From Manduca sexta (Eukaryota; Arthropoda; Insecta; Lepidoptera; Sphingidae), in NCBI RefSeq assembly GCF_014839805.1, contig NC_051129.1:7134920-7198919 (forward strand): a DNA stretch of 64,000 bases, read 5' to 3'. The notes below the pieces were generated by a model. The model was not told where the DNA came from and made no database searches. It saw only the letters and a program-made list of their open reading frames with translations. Made by a program: the position numbers and the translations under genes. Numbering within the stretch: position 1 is the stretch's first letter; each line of letters begins with the position of its first letter. Of the stretch, positions 1 through 11,636 are shown in pieces.

Positions 1-479
1 CATGCTCCGGGGCGAGAGAGAGTGGGATGCAGTCACCTCCTTCTGCGAGGACGTGATGCTCGCAAAGGAGGTGGCGGGACGGCTACGGCGCCAAAGCGCC
101 CAACGTCCCATCCGCCACGGCAGACGTACAAGACGCGGGCGTCGAACGTCTGCTGAGGATCGTCAGCCTCCGTAGGCGCGGACCGTCGGGTGACGAGCAT
201 GGGGTAGCTCGTCGCCCGAAACACCCCAACGGCCCGTGTGTACGGCGCGTAGTGTTCCACGCGCGCCTCGAAGAGCAGTGTCAGTGTCATTGACGGGGCC
301 CTTTGGGGCCGGTGCCTGCCTAGGTTTTAATGCCATCCGATCTTGGACCTAGGCACATAGGCAAAGGATGGGAACACCGTAGGTTTTTAGTCAGTAGAAG
401 TCTGACACGCCCTCCCGCCCATCCCAAGGCGGGAGATAGTCATCTGATGACTTACCTAAGTTAAAAAAAAAAAAAAAAA
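1..479 (+). mobile_element. 3' end of a non-LTR retrotransposon (LINE) with poly(A) tail
   Basis: The block is strongly GC-rich compared with the AT-rich DNA after it and ends in a run of 17 A at 463-479, the usual end of a reverse-transcribed LINE copy. The + strand frame from position 2 to the TAG at 173-175 reads as the C-terminal tail of a LINE ORF2 (W-D-A-V-T-S-F-C-E then basic Arg-rich residues), a pattern I associate with R1/jockey-like insect elements. About 290 bp of 3' UTR follow. The element continues beyond the left window edge, so its length and clade cannot be judged. Confidence 0.75.
2..175 (+). pseudogene. C-terminal fragment of a LINE ORF2 (reverse transcriptase polyprotein)
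   Basis: An open frame of 57 codons ends in TAG at 173-175. It contains the tail W-D-A-V-T-S-F-C-E-D-V-M followed by an Arg-rich stretch (RRTRRGRR). The core reverse-transcriptase motifs would lie upstream, outside the window. The ATG at position 2 is probably internal, so this is a partial reading frame and not a gene with its own start. Whether the full element is intact cannot be seen. Confidence 0.5.
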
Positions 480-480
480 C

Positions 481-898
481 AGGCTGGCATAATTGTGTTG
501 ACTGCCGAGAGGATACCGTCACTGTCAGTGGACACTTTATTTAGACCCTAGTCCACTTACATGATGGTACATACCTCCTCCTCCTGCTTTGCTGTGCTGT
601 GTGTACTGGTGGTAGATCTCTCATATGTGAGAGTCTGTCTGGGTAGGTACCACCGCAATGTCTATTTCTGCCGCCAAGCAGAAGTGCGTAGTCACTGTTG
701 TGTTCTGGTTTGAAGGCAATTTTAGTCAGTATAACTGCTGGACATAATAAGACTTTATGCCGCATATCTCTGGATGGCGAGCGCGGTGGAATACCAAACA
801 ATAATTTGTAATTCAGAGTGTTTCTACTGTTTATGAGCGGTCGTATCGCTTACCACCAGGCAAACGACAAGCTCATCTTGTCATTCAAAGCAATAAAA
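481..898 (-). repeat. Composite dispersed-repeat debris (family A fragment, then LINE-like 3' fragment)
   Basis: 481-562 is a reverse-strand copy of dispersed family A, also found at 1930, 8640, 20391 and 43280; the shared core is the 'GGC(T)GGCATAATT.TGT(C/T)GACTG' stretch. From about 637 to 898 the sequence resembles a common lepidopteran LINE 3' region ('GGTAGGTACCACCGC...' through 'CAGGCAAACGACAAGCTC') ending in an A-rich tail. Neither part encodes a protein. Confidence 0.55.
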
Positions 899-1310
899 AA
901 GTGCCTCTATAAAAACCTAGAAAGTCAAAATAACACATACACTATGATTTAATTTGACGTTAATTATTATTTGCTGTCACAATGATTCAATGGGTTTATC
1001 CAAACAGTTAACATTAGCATTTGAAACACATATAACTTAACGTTAAATCACCGGCGTTGAAGAGCATACCATGACTAAATATAGTAGCATTATAAAATAT
1101 GTGTCATACGAACTAAAATATTATGTACAAATGTACGGATGGACACGCGTAAACATAAAATATTAGTTTTTTGTTTCTGAATAGACGAGAAGAATTGAAA
1201 ATTGGCATACAATAGAGTATCCTTGAAGAGGCCTATGTACGTGGTACAGTTGTCGTGAATGAATTTAAAATTTTTATTCTAAAGAATTCTAGTTTTTGTT
1301 ATCAGAAGCG

Positions 1311-1520
1311 CTGGGTTGGTCACATGGTCTGGTTGACTGACAATCGATGGACCCAAAGATAGATATATTGGACCGAATCATCGGGTACTGAGAGAGAGGA
1401 AGATTGATTGCCTGGTAGGGAGACAATTTGATGGACATGGCGGGTAAACGTTGAATGAATACAGCTAAAATAAGGATAAATGGAACACTCTAGAGAAGGC
1501 ATGGAATAGAAAGGAAAGAA
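1311..1520 (+). pseudogene. Decayed LINE endonuclease/reverse-transcriptase C-terminus
   Basis: The + strand frame starts R-W-V-G-H-M-V and continues with recognisable pieces of the C-terminal tail of insect 'endonuclease-reverse transcriptase' proteins: W-T-E-S-S-G, then in another frame a segment like R-W-(E)-D-N-L-M-D-M-A-G-K. Several stop codons and at least one frameshift break it, so it is a dead remnant. 571-636 and 899-1310 hold nothing I can identify. Confidence 0.5.
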
Positions 1521-1929
1521 AAATATGAATGGAAGACTCTAGAAAAACTTCTAATAGAAACGAGAAAATCTTACTAGTTATTAATTATTTTATACATATG
1601 GTATTAGGCATACAAAAATTTCAAGTATTTTATCAAATTAGTAAATTGGGTAATATGTTATATAATATAATAAATAAGAATATACAATAATTTGCTTAGT
1701 TAAAATCACGTAGGCTGCTTCCCCTTGCGCAGCTAATTATAACCGATACCGGAAATTAAATGGAAATTAAGTACCCGAGACCGGCAACCCTATCTTGATA
1801 AATAACTTGCACTTGCAAACTAATAGCAACCAGGAACTAAGACAGTCAGTTCATTCCATCCTATAAATAAATTCTTGATAATGTAAAAAAAATGGCGTCT
1901 TCAAGCCACGACAGAATTTTTTTTGTTAA
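1521..1929. other. No feature seen
   Basis: AT-rich sequence with simple A/T runs and no coding bias, promoter-exon pair or recognised repeat. Confidence 0.5.
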
Positions 1930-2130
1930 ACGGGCACAGCTCAGTAACCCCGCTGCACCTGATGGTAAGTGGAGTGCTGTCTAATAGAATGTCGACTGAC
2001 GAGCGATGATTACCCCGCGGCAGTCGATACAATTATACCGGCCTGTTGGAACCGGATATACACAGGCTGATCCCAGAACGCGATACTTATGTGCGCCACT
2101 ATGGCGGGTGTTAACACCCGCGTAGTTAAA
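1930..2130 (+). repeat. Dispersed repeat family A, + copy
   Basis: Shares 'CTGATGGTAAGTGGAGT', 'TCGACTGACGAG.GATGATT' and 'TATACACAGGCTGAT' with copies at 20391-20610 and 43280-43511, and in reverse at 481-562 and 8640-8768. No protein is encoded. The copies differ from one another, so this is an old family. A short RTE-like 3' scrap ('TATCCCGGGAACTC..TCACGCGGGC') follows at about 2230-2300. Confidence 0.6.
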
Positions 2131-2300
2131 ACGTAGTTGTAATATTAGAGGTTGGAGAGATTGTTTGTTTCTTTGATCGTGCTAATCTCAAGAAATACTA
2201 AACCGATTTAAAAAAAATAATTAACTAATAGAAGGTTTCATTAGCCCGGAGTGGTATAAGCTACTTTTATCCCGGGAACTCTTTCACGCGGGCGGAATCC

Positions 2301-4202
2301 AAGACAAAAGCTAATTTTATATATAAGTTATGGATATCATGCTATGTCGTTTTTAAAATAGTTATGATGTATTGTTTCACATAAAAACGCGTGGCAACCC
2401 TAAGTCTATCATCTACTAGTGCAACATGGATTACTATTCGTAGCATTGTTTGCTGGTAAGATATTATTATTCATTTTTATTGCATGATGTTTATAAAACT
2501 CGAAATAAAACAAATTTTATAATTTTAAATATAAATATTCCTGACGTTTGTCTAGAGTAAAGAAGTTAGGAACCTTAATCTCATTATAAAATCGTAGACA
2601 GGGATTGTCTCTAATATATCATAAACTCCCTTTTATATAAAATTAATCTCCAGAAATACCAAAGAGACACGTAACGTGTATCTAATGAAGTTATTCACTC
2701 GAACGACGCGTGCGAGCATTGTGACGTCATGCCGGCATAACTTGGATACAATATGCTACAACCCTAACAATAAGGCTGGGTTATAAGTATTGTGTTAATA
2801 GGGATTCAAACTAAACGCTTACTAAATATTGTCCTAATTATAAGGTTTAGACAATGAAGAATGGCTTAACTTCACTGTAGACAGTTTTGTCTTTATGGTT
2901 TGTTTTTTGGGTAATCAGTAGTAACTTATCATCAGGTGACATTATTCCGTTTGCTTACGTTCCTTTTAAAAAAAAATAACACACACACTTAGTTGGGTTT
3001 ACCTTAGAAGACACTCCACATATTTTCAGGGGATATCCTTGTAGATAGATATTCTAATTTGGTCGGAAAATATAGTGCAAACCAAGTCATAATGACCAGA
3101 GATAATTTTGTATGCCAAAATTGAAGCTACGGATTTATTCGCGCTAACAACACAACCTTAATCCATCCATAATTGATCCACTGAATAACTTAACTAATAT
3201 ACAAATATCAGCCGTATCTACATTATATTATAATAGAGTTAATCTCTTGACATGTTCTTGTGGCTACACCCTTATACATCCCCGTGTGATGCAACCATCG
3301 ATTGATGTCATGCATTGTGCTATTGTCTGCAGAGACTGCTATTCATAGCACCATTTTGAATATTGTTTCATGGTTTTTAATAATACACGTGCTAACATCC
3401 TGTGTTGCGTCATGTAAAAAATATCTACAAATTGATTCATATTACGTTGGACGACGTAATAATTGCCATTTAAAATTGTAGTATAAAAACTTGATATATT
3501 TATACTATAGTATATTATTAGCTGTAAGTGTTTGGTAGAGCTAAATGCCACTGTCCTCATCTTCGCGTAGAAAACAAAATTTTTTTCTGTTGGAATGATT
3601 ATTCAGTATTATATTCTGATCATGTTTTTGAACCACGTTCCATTCGTTTTTCCCAAATGAATCGCGAGTCATTAACGACGGCCACCGGAATTTTTATACT
3701 AGGTTTCACAACTATATATTAAGTAAATTGACTTCTAACGCAGTTGTTTAGTTCATAGACACCTAAATTTTGAGTAAACAGTGACATCAACATATTTAAA
3801 TGACGGTGTACATCAGTATATGGGTCAAGCTAACTGTATGAGATATATTTCGTTGATTTATTTTCTCATATTAAAACCTACTTCTGCGTCTTTGATATGA
3901 AGAAAATGTAAATACGCCCATTATAATACATTTTATACAGTAAAGATAATTTTAATATTAAATATAAATTAGTATTCATGATTTTACAAGGTGCTTCATT
4001 ATGCCATTTCCGTTTTATTATAATTTTACATAAAAGTAAATAAAAAATTATAGCTGGTTTCTTATATTTGTGAACCATAAATCGCTCTAAGCTTTTAAAA
4101 TTGTAACTGCAAACAGCGATTTGGTATTTTACTGTCTTAGTTACGACAAACCACGATTAACATTAAGGATATATTGTTTGGTTAAAAAAATATTTTAGAA
4201 TA
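2301..4202. other. Intergenic AT-rich DNA, no gene seen
   Basis: Open frames here (for example 3339-3560 - and 3528-3722 +) are short, AT-driven and lack a signal peptide or the micro-exon/TATA layout of the real genes. One TGACGTCA palindrome lies at 2722-2729. Confidence 0.5.
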
Positions 4203-4517
4203 TAATAAAAATATCAGACCTGTATTACATGCAGTCCCACGGCTGGGCATGGGCCTCCTCTACCACTGAGAGGGCTTACACCTTAGTCCACCACATTAGA
4301 GCGGATAAGCAGACTTCACATAACCTCAAAATTATTATAGAAAATATCCCAATTATGTAGGTTTTCTCACGATGTTTTCCTTCATCATTAAAGCAAACGA
4401 TAATTCACAGAAGTTATTTACATAATTGTATAAGAGTCAGAGGTGCGCGCCATTGGGTTTTGAAACTATGGACGTTTGTTTCGGTATTTCATTCAACCCC
4501 CTATTAGGCTATCGTCG
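4203..4517 (-). mobile_element. tRNA-like SINE, family B, near full length, reverse strand
   Basis: Read on the minus strand this starts with a 'CGACGATAGCCTAATAGG' head (polymerase III A-box-like), has a B-box-like stretch and ends in '..GGTGTAAGCCCTCTCAGTGGTAGAGGAGGCCCATGCCC..AATACAGG'. The same order occurs at 17433-17674 and 61135-61456 on the + strand. The head with internal promoter boxes and the A/T-rich tail point to a SINE mobilised by a LINE. Confidence 0.7.
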
Positions 4518-4637
4518 ATTTTGGTAATTATTACAATCATATATTTTTTTAATTCAAATTAATTATGCTGGTTACGACTAACGACTTGATAAGATATGGA
4601 AATGAAAATAAACACATTTATCAAAATATCAAATTCA

Positions 4638-4643
4638 TTTATT
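4638..4643 (-). terminator. Poly(A) signal AATAAA of the 4675-5429 gene
   Basis: The minus strand reads AATAAA about 32 nt beyond the TGA stop, a normal position for a compact insect 3' UTR. Confidence 0.6.
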
Positions 4644-4674
4644 AATCATTCTTTGGGTTGTTAGATCAGTCCAT

Positions 4675-5429
4675 TCACTTAAGGAAAGCAAGGGGAGCCC
4701 TGTAGGCAGCCGATACTAGAGGTGCTGAGTATGCGGCTGCTACAGGTGCGCTGTAGGCGGCGTAGGCGGCGGGAACGGGAGCAGCATAGGCAGCAGCGAC
4801 AGGAGCGCTGTAGGCATCGTAGCGTAGGGGTGCAGCGTATGCTGCTGCGACCGGTGCAGTGTATGCTGCTGCGACCGGGGCGGAGTAGGCAGCAGCTACG
4901 GGAGCGGCTACTGCAACGGGTGCGGCGTACGCTGCCGGAGCAATACTGTGAATGCCTGGTTTAGCAGCAGCAACAGCCAAAAGGGTAGCGAAGATTACCT
5001 ATGAAACAAACACATATATATTTGAAAATTTATGTAAGTAGATTAATTTTTAAATGCAAACAAAATTCGTAAAGTTTTGACGATTTTTACCCAATCAGTA
5101 TACATAAAGGTAACATTTCCAAACATAATTCAAGGCGAATACACATTCGTATGCAGACGTAACATTTGGGAACTACCGCTTGTTTCTTATTTGGTCATAT
5201 CACAATTTCTATTAGCCTTGATTTTGAATGGGAAACAGTTGTTTAATACAGTTAATATTATGATTGTACAACATTATGATATCACTTCAACAGGAGATTA
5301 AACAGGTTTTGTTGCGCTGTGCTTTTTTAATTCTCATGACGTCACGGTTTTGTCTCAGTAATCACACACCGTTACGGTAATACAAGTAATTATATTATTT
5401 GATATATTTTTATTTACCAGCTTGTACAT
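4675..5429 (-). CDS. Ala/Tyr/Pro-rich secreted cuticle-type protein, 111 aa, two exons
   Basis: Coding exons on the minus strand are 5429-5418 (MYKL) and 4998-4675, joined across a 419-nt phase-0 intron with GTAAAT donor and TTTCATAG acceptor. The protein starts MYKLVIFATLLAVAAAKPG, a clear signal peptide. The mature part is built from imperfect A-A-Y-(S/T/A)-A-P-V units (about ten) and ends in PLAFLK. Repeats of this kind are typical of low-complexity insect cuticular proteins, which are secreted into the exoskeleton; that role is inferred from composition. The start is chosen because the micro-exon follows an A/C-rich leader (ACAAACATG), lies 70 bp below a TATA box and joins exon 2 in frame. 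It is isolated from the next gene by about 5 kb. Exon 2 alone has no ATG. Confidence 0.8.
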
Positions 5430-5497
5430 GTTTGTTGGTTTGTTTGTTCTTGTTGTGAACTGAAAGAGTGAATGATGTCCATCGAGGTAACCATCCA

Positions 5498-5506
5498 CTT
5501 TAAATA
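5498..5506 (-). promoter_or_regulatory. TATA box of the 4675-5429 gene
   Basis: The minus strand reads TATTTAAAG about 70 bp before the ATG. A TCATTC initiator-like sequence lies about 30 bp downstream of it, near 5475. Confidence 0.55.
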
Positions 5507-8500
5507 CTGTACTTGATTTGGTACGAAAGAGAATTTCGAGATATTACGAGGGCCTGCAAATTTACGTACATACGTTCACGTTGGTGCTGCTCCGAATTCT
5601 AGATAAATATTCAGCACGTTACAATGCCACAATGCACAATTTTAAATTGTTTCAAGGTAACCCAGTTAATCTCGTATTTATGTAAAGGTAAAAATTACTA
5701 ATGATTTTTTTAAAATTATACGATATAAAAAAGATGTGTATGAATAAATTAGCGTCGTTTTATAATAAAAATATTAGAACACATAACGTATACGAATATA
5801 TTTCTTGAATATGTAGGTAAATTATGGTATGGTGAAGTGACAGAAATCTTAATTTATTTTAACCTGCAGAATATTTCTGTGGAAAAACATGTACATACCT
5901 AAACGTTCGAAATTGACTTCTAAACAACCTCCTAGAAATATTGTGAAACTAGGTGTTGCTCGCGGCTTCGCTCGTGTGAAAAGCCTTTCTGCTACAAAGG
6001 GTACAAACCACAGTATACGTGTACATAACGCTATCCTTACGATGCCAACGCCATCTATTAAAAACAGATTAAATCTTCAACTACTACCCGCAGTAACTAG
6101 CCCTGATTAAAAGTAACCCAATTATTAACTTAGGATATTCTATGTGTGTGCTAAATTTCATCCAAATTATTTCAGCTATTTTTGAGTTAATTCTTATAGA
6201 CATTTTCATAATCTTTCGCATTTATAATATTATTAAGAAGTAAAATAAGAAGTAACATAGTAGACAATAAGTAAGGTAAAGCTGTATCCTCAAATCCAAC
6301 AATTGTAATAAAAAAACAATTCTATATCCAATAAATAAAATTGCATGTATCTGTAAATAAAACGAAGGAATTATTTCCTTACTAAAAAAAAGAATAACTA
6401 CTAGACGAGAGACAAAATAATATTAACGTCAGTCATGTACATTTTTTGAGCTTAATAAACTTAAAAACAGGAAACTATTTTTAAATTGCATAAATTAATT
6501 TAAAATGTATCTAGATTTGTATTTTTTAGTTTTTTTGTAATGTATACGTAAGTAAACACTTGGTAAATATCGTTTTTGTACAGGTAAGTTTATCAGCGAC
6601 TAGTTCAAGCTAAACTATAAATTATCTAAACCAAAATTTTTTCTTGTCTCACAGGTGCATAAACCGAGTGCCGAGCATATCAGCATTCAGGGTGTGCGGC
6701 ATCATTGCGTCAGAGGTCAGTGCGCGCGTGTTTGATGTTACAATGACAATTCTAGTTGCGACAACCCTGGAGGTCAATGCGCCTCCATACTGGATGTTCA
6801 GTCACTGCTAGGTTAATCATAATTGCACTCTGTGTGACACTTAATTAAATCGCCCTAAATAATCTTATTTGCGCCTTTTTCGAATCGATAAGTCGCCTTG
6901 AGTGGTTATTGACTGTTTATTATTATCGGTCATTGCGGTCGAAGCAATGCACTTTCGTAGGAGTATGGTGTGGGGTACTAGACCATGACCTTCTTTAATA
7001 TATATATTTTTTTTGACTTTGATAGTATTGAAGGTTCACTTGTATTGACCTATGGGCTAAAGACATTTTTTAACGTTGTCTTCTATTGTTTCTAGGGACT
7101 GAGAAGCAATTGACTGTAATGGCATAGAGTTCACGCAATCCGGAGCTTGCATCTTGCATAGTCCACGCTATTCAAAGAGTATATCATGATAATATTTTTT
7201 TTGGATCGAATTTAATCAGCAAGTAGCTTTAGTATCTAAAGTATTTCAGGTTATCCTTTTACCTTTATTGCAATGCGTCATACTTTCCTTCGTAGTTTTA
7301 AGGCTACATAAACACGTCAGAAGCTTCGTACCTATCTTTGTATCAACAGTTTCTTTTTGTGTTCTCAAGCGACATGCATAATAATTAGCCAGCTTTTGAA
7401 CTAGTCTGATATCTGGATTAAGGGTTTGTAATACTAAATTACAGAGCGGGTTAGAGATTAAAATATTCTCAAATCGAAATAATTGGACTAAATCGGGTTT
7501 TCAATTTGAATTCGCTTGAGCTATAATGATAGCACACGCGGTGAGTATAATTTACAATTTTTATTTGAAGTTATTTATAACATTTTAGGATAAGTTAGGA
7601 ACTTTTTCACCTCCGACGCAAAAAGAGGGGTGTTATAAGTTTAAGGAATAAATCTATGTATCTGACTGTGGTATCGTAGCTCTTAAACTAATAGACCAAC
7701 CTGATGCAGTTTTTGTTATTTGAAAGCTGTGATCAATATGGTTCTTTGCTATGATTATGAAGCTCTATGTGTTCTAGGCCCTGTGACATGGGGGCATCTG
7801 GAGAATTCCACCACGGCATACCCTGCCTGTCGTAAGAGCCGACTATTTGGGGACTAGAGAGAGTCGCGGAGCGAGCAGTGGGGGGCTGTTCGCTCGACTA
7901 CAGCGACTCTGAGGTGGACAACAATTGGTCTCCCAATGTCGTAAACGCCAAAAGCGTCTTTTAGTAATATACTTTTTAACATTAACACATATATTTTTAC
8001 CTGGTTATTTTCCCCATAGGATATAAAGGATTTTTTTAAATCTAATTTTTTAAATAGATGGTCCTGATGTCGTTTAGAGACTTTTATAGCGCGAAAGGCG
8101 CTGAAGACGCGAACACCTAGTACATAATATGCTTAAAGTCGCCATTGCATTTCATTAGAGACAGGCATAGTCTATTTCTCTTTAAAATGTACAGCATTAC
8201 CGGAACATTCAAATAATCGATGGATGAGATTTGAACTAAGCCTAACTACATTATCATTTACCTTTGTATACTACAAACCTATTGTGTAATGCTATTTCTA
8301 AACAAATAATTAATAGACCGGTTCAATGGTAATGAATTCGTTTGGATTAAATGTAAGCCATTGTAAACAAATGTTTGTTATTAATGTAAGTAATCGCTTT
8401 AATATGTAAGGATATTGAACTGTATAGCCGAGATTTTCTAGTACCTAATTTCAGTTACTTCACGTCCAGCGTAAATATCTTGGTTTTTAGTAAAAATTAA

Positions 8501-9186
8501 AATCTCTTTGTCCAAATTAGTTGCGGACGTTAGAATTTTATGCAATGGAGGTGATAAGTACAAGGCGGATTAATTTTCATGCAGTTTTAATCATTCAGCG
8601 CGTAATTTTACCAAGGACATAAACTTTTCCATTTATAAATAATCAGCCTGTGTATCTTCGGTTCCAAAAAGCCGGCATAATTATGTCGACTGTCGAGGGG
8701 TAATCATCTCTCGTCAGTCGATATTCTATTGGATCCTACTCCACTTACCACCAAATGCAGTGGGTTTACTATTTCGTGCCGTATAAAAAAGGTTTACAAA
8801 ATCACATTATGTTTCTATTACTAATAGTATGGAATATCCATTTACGTGAAATGAACAAAAGTGTTCGTGACCTTCACCTATGAAAAATATATGAATTGCA
8901 TAATTTGTACATAAATAGATGTTTATTAACAGATGCTGCACATTTGTAAGTTGCTTTCCTTGTTTGACCACTTTTTAGTTCTCTCTTGGTATAAAACTGC
9001 ACTTTTCTGGACCTTTATAATAAACAAGAAATTTGTCTATGTCATGTGTGTAGAATCACATCGAAATTCTTTCAGGGGTTTTGTATTTGCTAATCCTAAG
9101 AAATATGCAAACATGTTCTCAGCCTTTCAGATTTTTATTGTTAATTGAAAGTAGGATATCTAATTAATTAGTTGTGAATTTTTTAT
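5507..9186. other. Intergenic region with scattered repeat fragments
   Basis: About 5945-6190 carries an RTE-type LINE scrap ('CTCGCGGCTTCGCTCGTGTGAAAAG' region and 'AAATTTCATCC'); the 73-aa frame at 5889-6110 is part of it. About 7745-7990 is a GC-rich LINE-like fragment ('GAATTCCACCACGGCATACCC' region, 'CGACTACAGCGACTC'). 8640-8768 is a reverse copy of family A. The remainder is AT-rich with no gene seen. Confidence 0.5.
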
Positions 9187-10013
9187 ATATCTATACTTAT
9201 AATAAATCTGTAGAGAGGTCAATTCTGTACATGAAATATATTTCCAAAATAACTATCAGGGGGTGATTAGGGATCGATACTGATGCCAAAAAATGCAATT
9301 AGTAAAATTTTTGTCTGTCTGTCTGTCTGTATAACCGTTATAGAAACAAAACTACTCGATGGATTTTAACGAAACTTGGTACAATTATTTGTCATACTCC
9401 TGTGCTGGTTATAGTATACTTTTCATCACGCTACAATTAATAGGAGCAGAGCAGTGAAGGGAAATGTTGGGAAAACGGGAGAAGTTACTCCATTTTTAAG
9501 CTTCCGTCGCGTGTGCAACCTTAATGGTTAAAGCTACACAGAAATCATGTATGACGGAAATGTTCTCCTTAAAATTATCTAAAAAATATCCCACGACAGC
9601 ATATGTCTATCTTTTATGGTTGACTCACAATAACACGTGTAACTCCCGATAACTTGCAGTTCGAAGCTTTCTCATTATATTTGACTACTCTTACGTTTAT
9701 AATACTCTCAGTCATCCCTAATTAAAAAAGTTAACATTATTAAATATTCCATAAAAAAGAATCATAGAAATCGGTATAGAAACACCAAAGTTATACATGA
9801 AATACGCTAATAATAAGCCATCACGCGTGAATACTGAATCATGCTATAAGCTTCCTTCGATTTCACCAGGATCCCATCATCAGACCCTGACAGGACAATC
9901 GGACCACCTGCATACCACCATACTTAAAAAAAACATCCCGACAAATTGAGCACCTCCTCCATTTTTGAAGTCCGAAATCCACGCGGGCGAAGCTGCGAGC
10001 GGAAGCTAGTAGA
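9187..10013 (+). repeat. Long dispersed repeat with TCTG microsatellite
   Basis: The block opens with 'TAATAAATCTGTAGAGAGGTC', contains a (GTCT)4-5 tract near 9312-9330, then 'GATGGATTTTAACGAAACTTGG', and closes with 'CACGCGGGCGAAGCTGCGAG'. I recognise these start and end signatures from lepidopteran RTE-like or non-autonomous elements. No long reading frame survives. Confidence 0.55.
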
Positions 10014-10328
10014 TAATAAATGTTTAGTTTGAAGCGCATAATTTATGATGAATCTGCAATTTATGAATAGTATGCTAGTTTATCTGTTTGTTATTGAATA
10101 TCATTACAATTACGTACCATATATTATGTTCGCGGCTCCGCCCGCGGTAAAAAGTTTCCGATATAAGTGATGTGAAAGAGTGTGAGTGTGAGTGAGAGAA
10201 AATAAAATGGGTACCTACATACTCGATGCACTTATGGTAATCTCCACTTCTAGTAGAAGGCATGAGTGTGTGATTTTGTTTATAGTAATTATAGGAGAGA
10301 AATAATATAAAAAAATTGTGGAAATAAA

Positions 10329-10334
10329 TTTATT
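10329..10334 (-). terminator. Poly(A) signal AATAAA of the 10442-11536 gene
   Basis: The minus strand has AATAAA about 110 nt past the TGA stop; it is the first canonical signal downstream. Confidence 0.5.
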
Positions 10335-10441
10335 TCATGATATTTGTTGTTTCGTGTGAAATCATTTTCTTTCCAATACGTTTTGGTTTGTACAGTTTAT
10401 AATCCAATGTTCTAAGGCTGTTTATCGTGTACTCATACTAA

Positions 10442-11536
10442 TCAACGGCGGAGAAAGTATGAGTACGGAGACGCGTAACTGTAGGCGGAGTAGGCAGCCA
10501 AAGGCGCGCTGTAGGCAGAGTAGGCGACGGGCGCGGTGTACGCAGCAGCTACCGGCGCGGTGTACGCGGCGGCTATGGGCGCTGCGTAGCCTCCGACGAA
10601 GACGCCGGGCTTGGGCTCGGCCGCGGCGAGAGCGAGGAAGCAGGCGAAGATGAACTGGAAAGAAAAAAAGTTTTGAAAAACTATGACAATGATTAAGTAT
10701 GAATTTTCGGATGGTTAGCTAAATATGAAACTATCGTATAGGCAGATATTTTAATACACAATAAGAAATGATGAAACCCACTTAATAAGTATATTTACAA
10801 TAATTGATATTATTATAAGTATAACCCTACATAATTATATAGAACCTACATAATCGTGATGGTTTATTTTTGTATAAATGTATCAATATTAATTCAGTTA
10901 ATTATGATCGTTTTAATGCCTTTAACCCGCATTTATATTGTGGTTGTGTGGGAAACAAATATCAATGGCAACTTTGGCGCCATCTGGCTTACAAAGTCTT
11001 TATGCAAAATTTTATTTTTGTTTACCCATATGCGAAATGTAGGATATCGAAGCCCATGAAGGCTCAGCTAATTTTAAAATCAATCATAAAATCGTTTCAT
11101 GAGGAAATGTAAAAATAAACCCTTTGATTAAATTACAACTTATCACTTCATATTATAAAAATAAATATAAAAAACTAACGACAAATCGTAGTTTGTTTTT
11201 GTACTACAATACGTAAAAATACCAAAAACATGGATGGTGGATCACGTTAGGAACCATTTATTTACAATTCTTACTTCGGTCACACTACCCTAATTAAATC
11301 AGTTCTATTTTGTAGATTTGCTATCAAACCGTTATTGTACTGTCAAATAACGAAATTCCACTAATAGATAAATAGTATTTTTTATGGAAGCCATATTGAT
11401 AACGTTTGAGTTACGTTCATAGGTTTTTATCAAATATGCTGTGGTGTTTATTAAGTTATGGACGATGATTCAAGGAGCTTACTAAACAGCAATTGGTTAA
11501 AACAATGAGAATTCTACTACTCACCAACTTGAACAT
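10442..11536 (-). CDS. Short AYTAPVA/SPYSY secreted protein, copy 1 of 5, 74 aa
   Basis: Exons on the minus strand are 11536-11525 (MFKL) and 10654-10442, joined over an 870-nt phase-0 intron (GTGAGT donor, TTTCCAG acceptor). The protein begins MFKLFIFACFLALAAAEPKP, a signal peptide with cleavage expected after AAA, continues with GVFVGGYAAP and A-A-A-Y-T-A-P-V units, then Y-S-A-Y repeats, and ends SPYSYFLRR. Such proteins are usually labelled low-complexity cuticular protein or 'neuropeptide-like precursor 4' in Lepidoptera. I see no dibasic-plus-Gly amidation site, so a structural cuticle role is the simpler guess. The second exon is almost identical to those at 14419, 18048 and 26512. Its reverse complement is also open (Arg-rich); that is a shadow of the GCN/TAY codons. 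Confidence 0.82.
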
Positions 11537-11601
11537 TTTGGTGGTTTGTTATCAGTTAGCTTCTGCTGAGCAAATGATATCAAGTTGAAGTCCAGCACAG
11601 A

Positions 11602-11624
11602 CTTTATACTATCAATGAAGGACA
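11602..11624 (-). promoter_or_regulatory. Promoter module TGTCCTTC + TATAAAG of the 10442-11536 gene
   Basis: The minus strand has TGTCCTTC (11624-11617), 8 nt, then TATAAAGTC (TATAAAG at 11608-11602), 66-72 bp before the ATG. The same module with the same spacing occurs before the 14203 gene, and with 9 nt before the 18539 gene. A further shared block, 'ATCATTTG.CTCAGCAG', lies between TATA and ATG here and at the 18539 gene. Confidence 0.6.
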
Positions 11625-11636
11625 TGCAATGAAGAT

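Noticed and set aside
10459..10653. Arg-rich open frame antisense to exon 2 (similar ones at 14420-14656, 18077-18259 and 26460-26723)
   Set aside because: It is produced mechanically by the complement of Ala/Tyr/Pro codons in the real second exons; the opposite strand has signal peptide, splice sites, TATA box and family homology.
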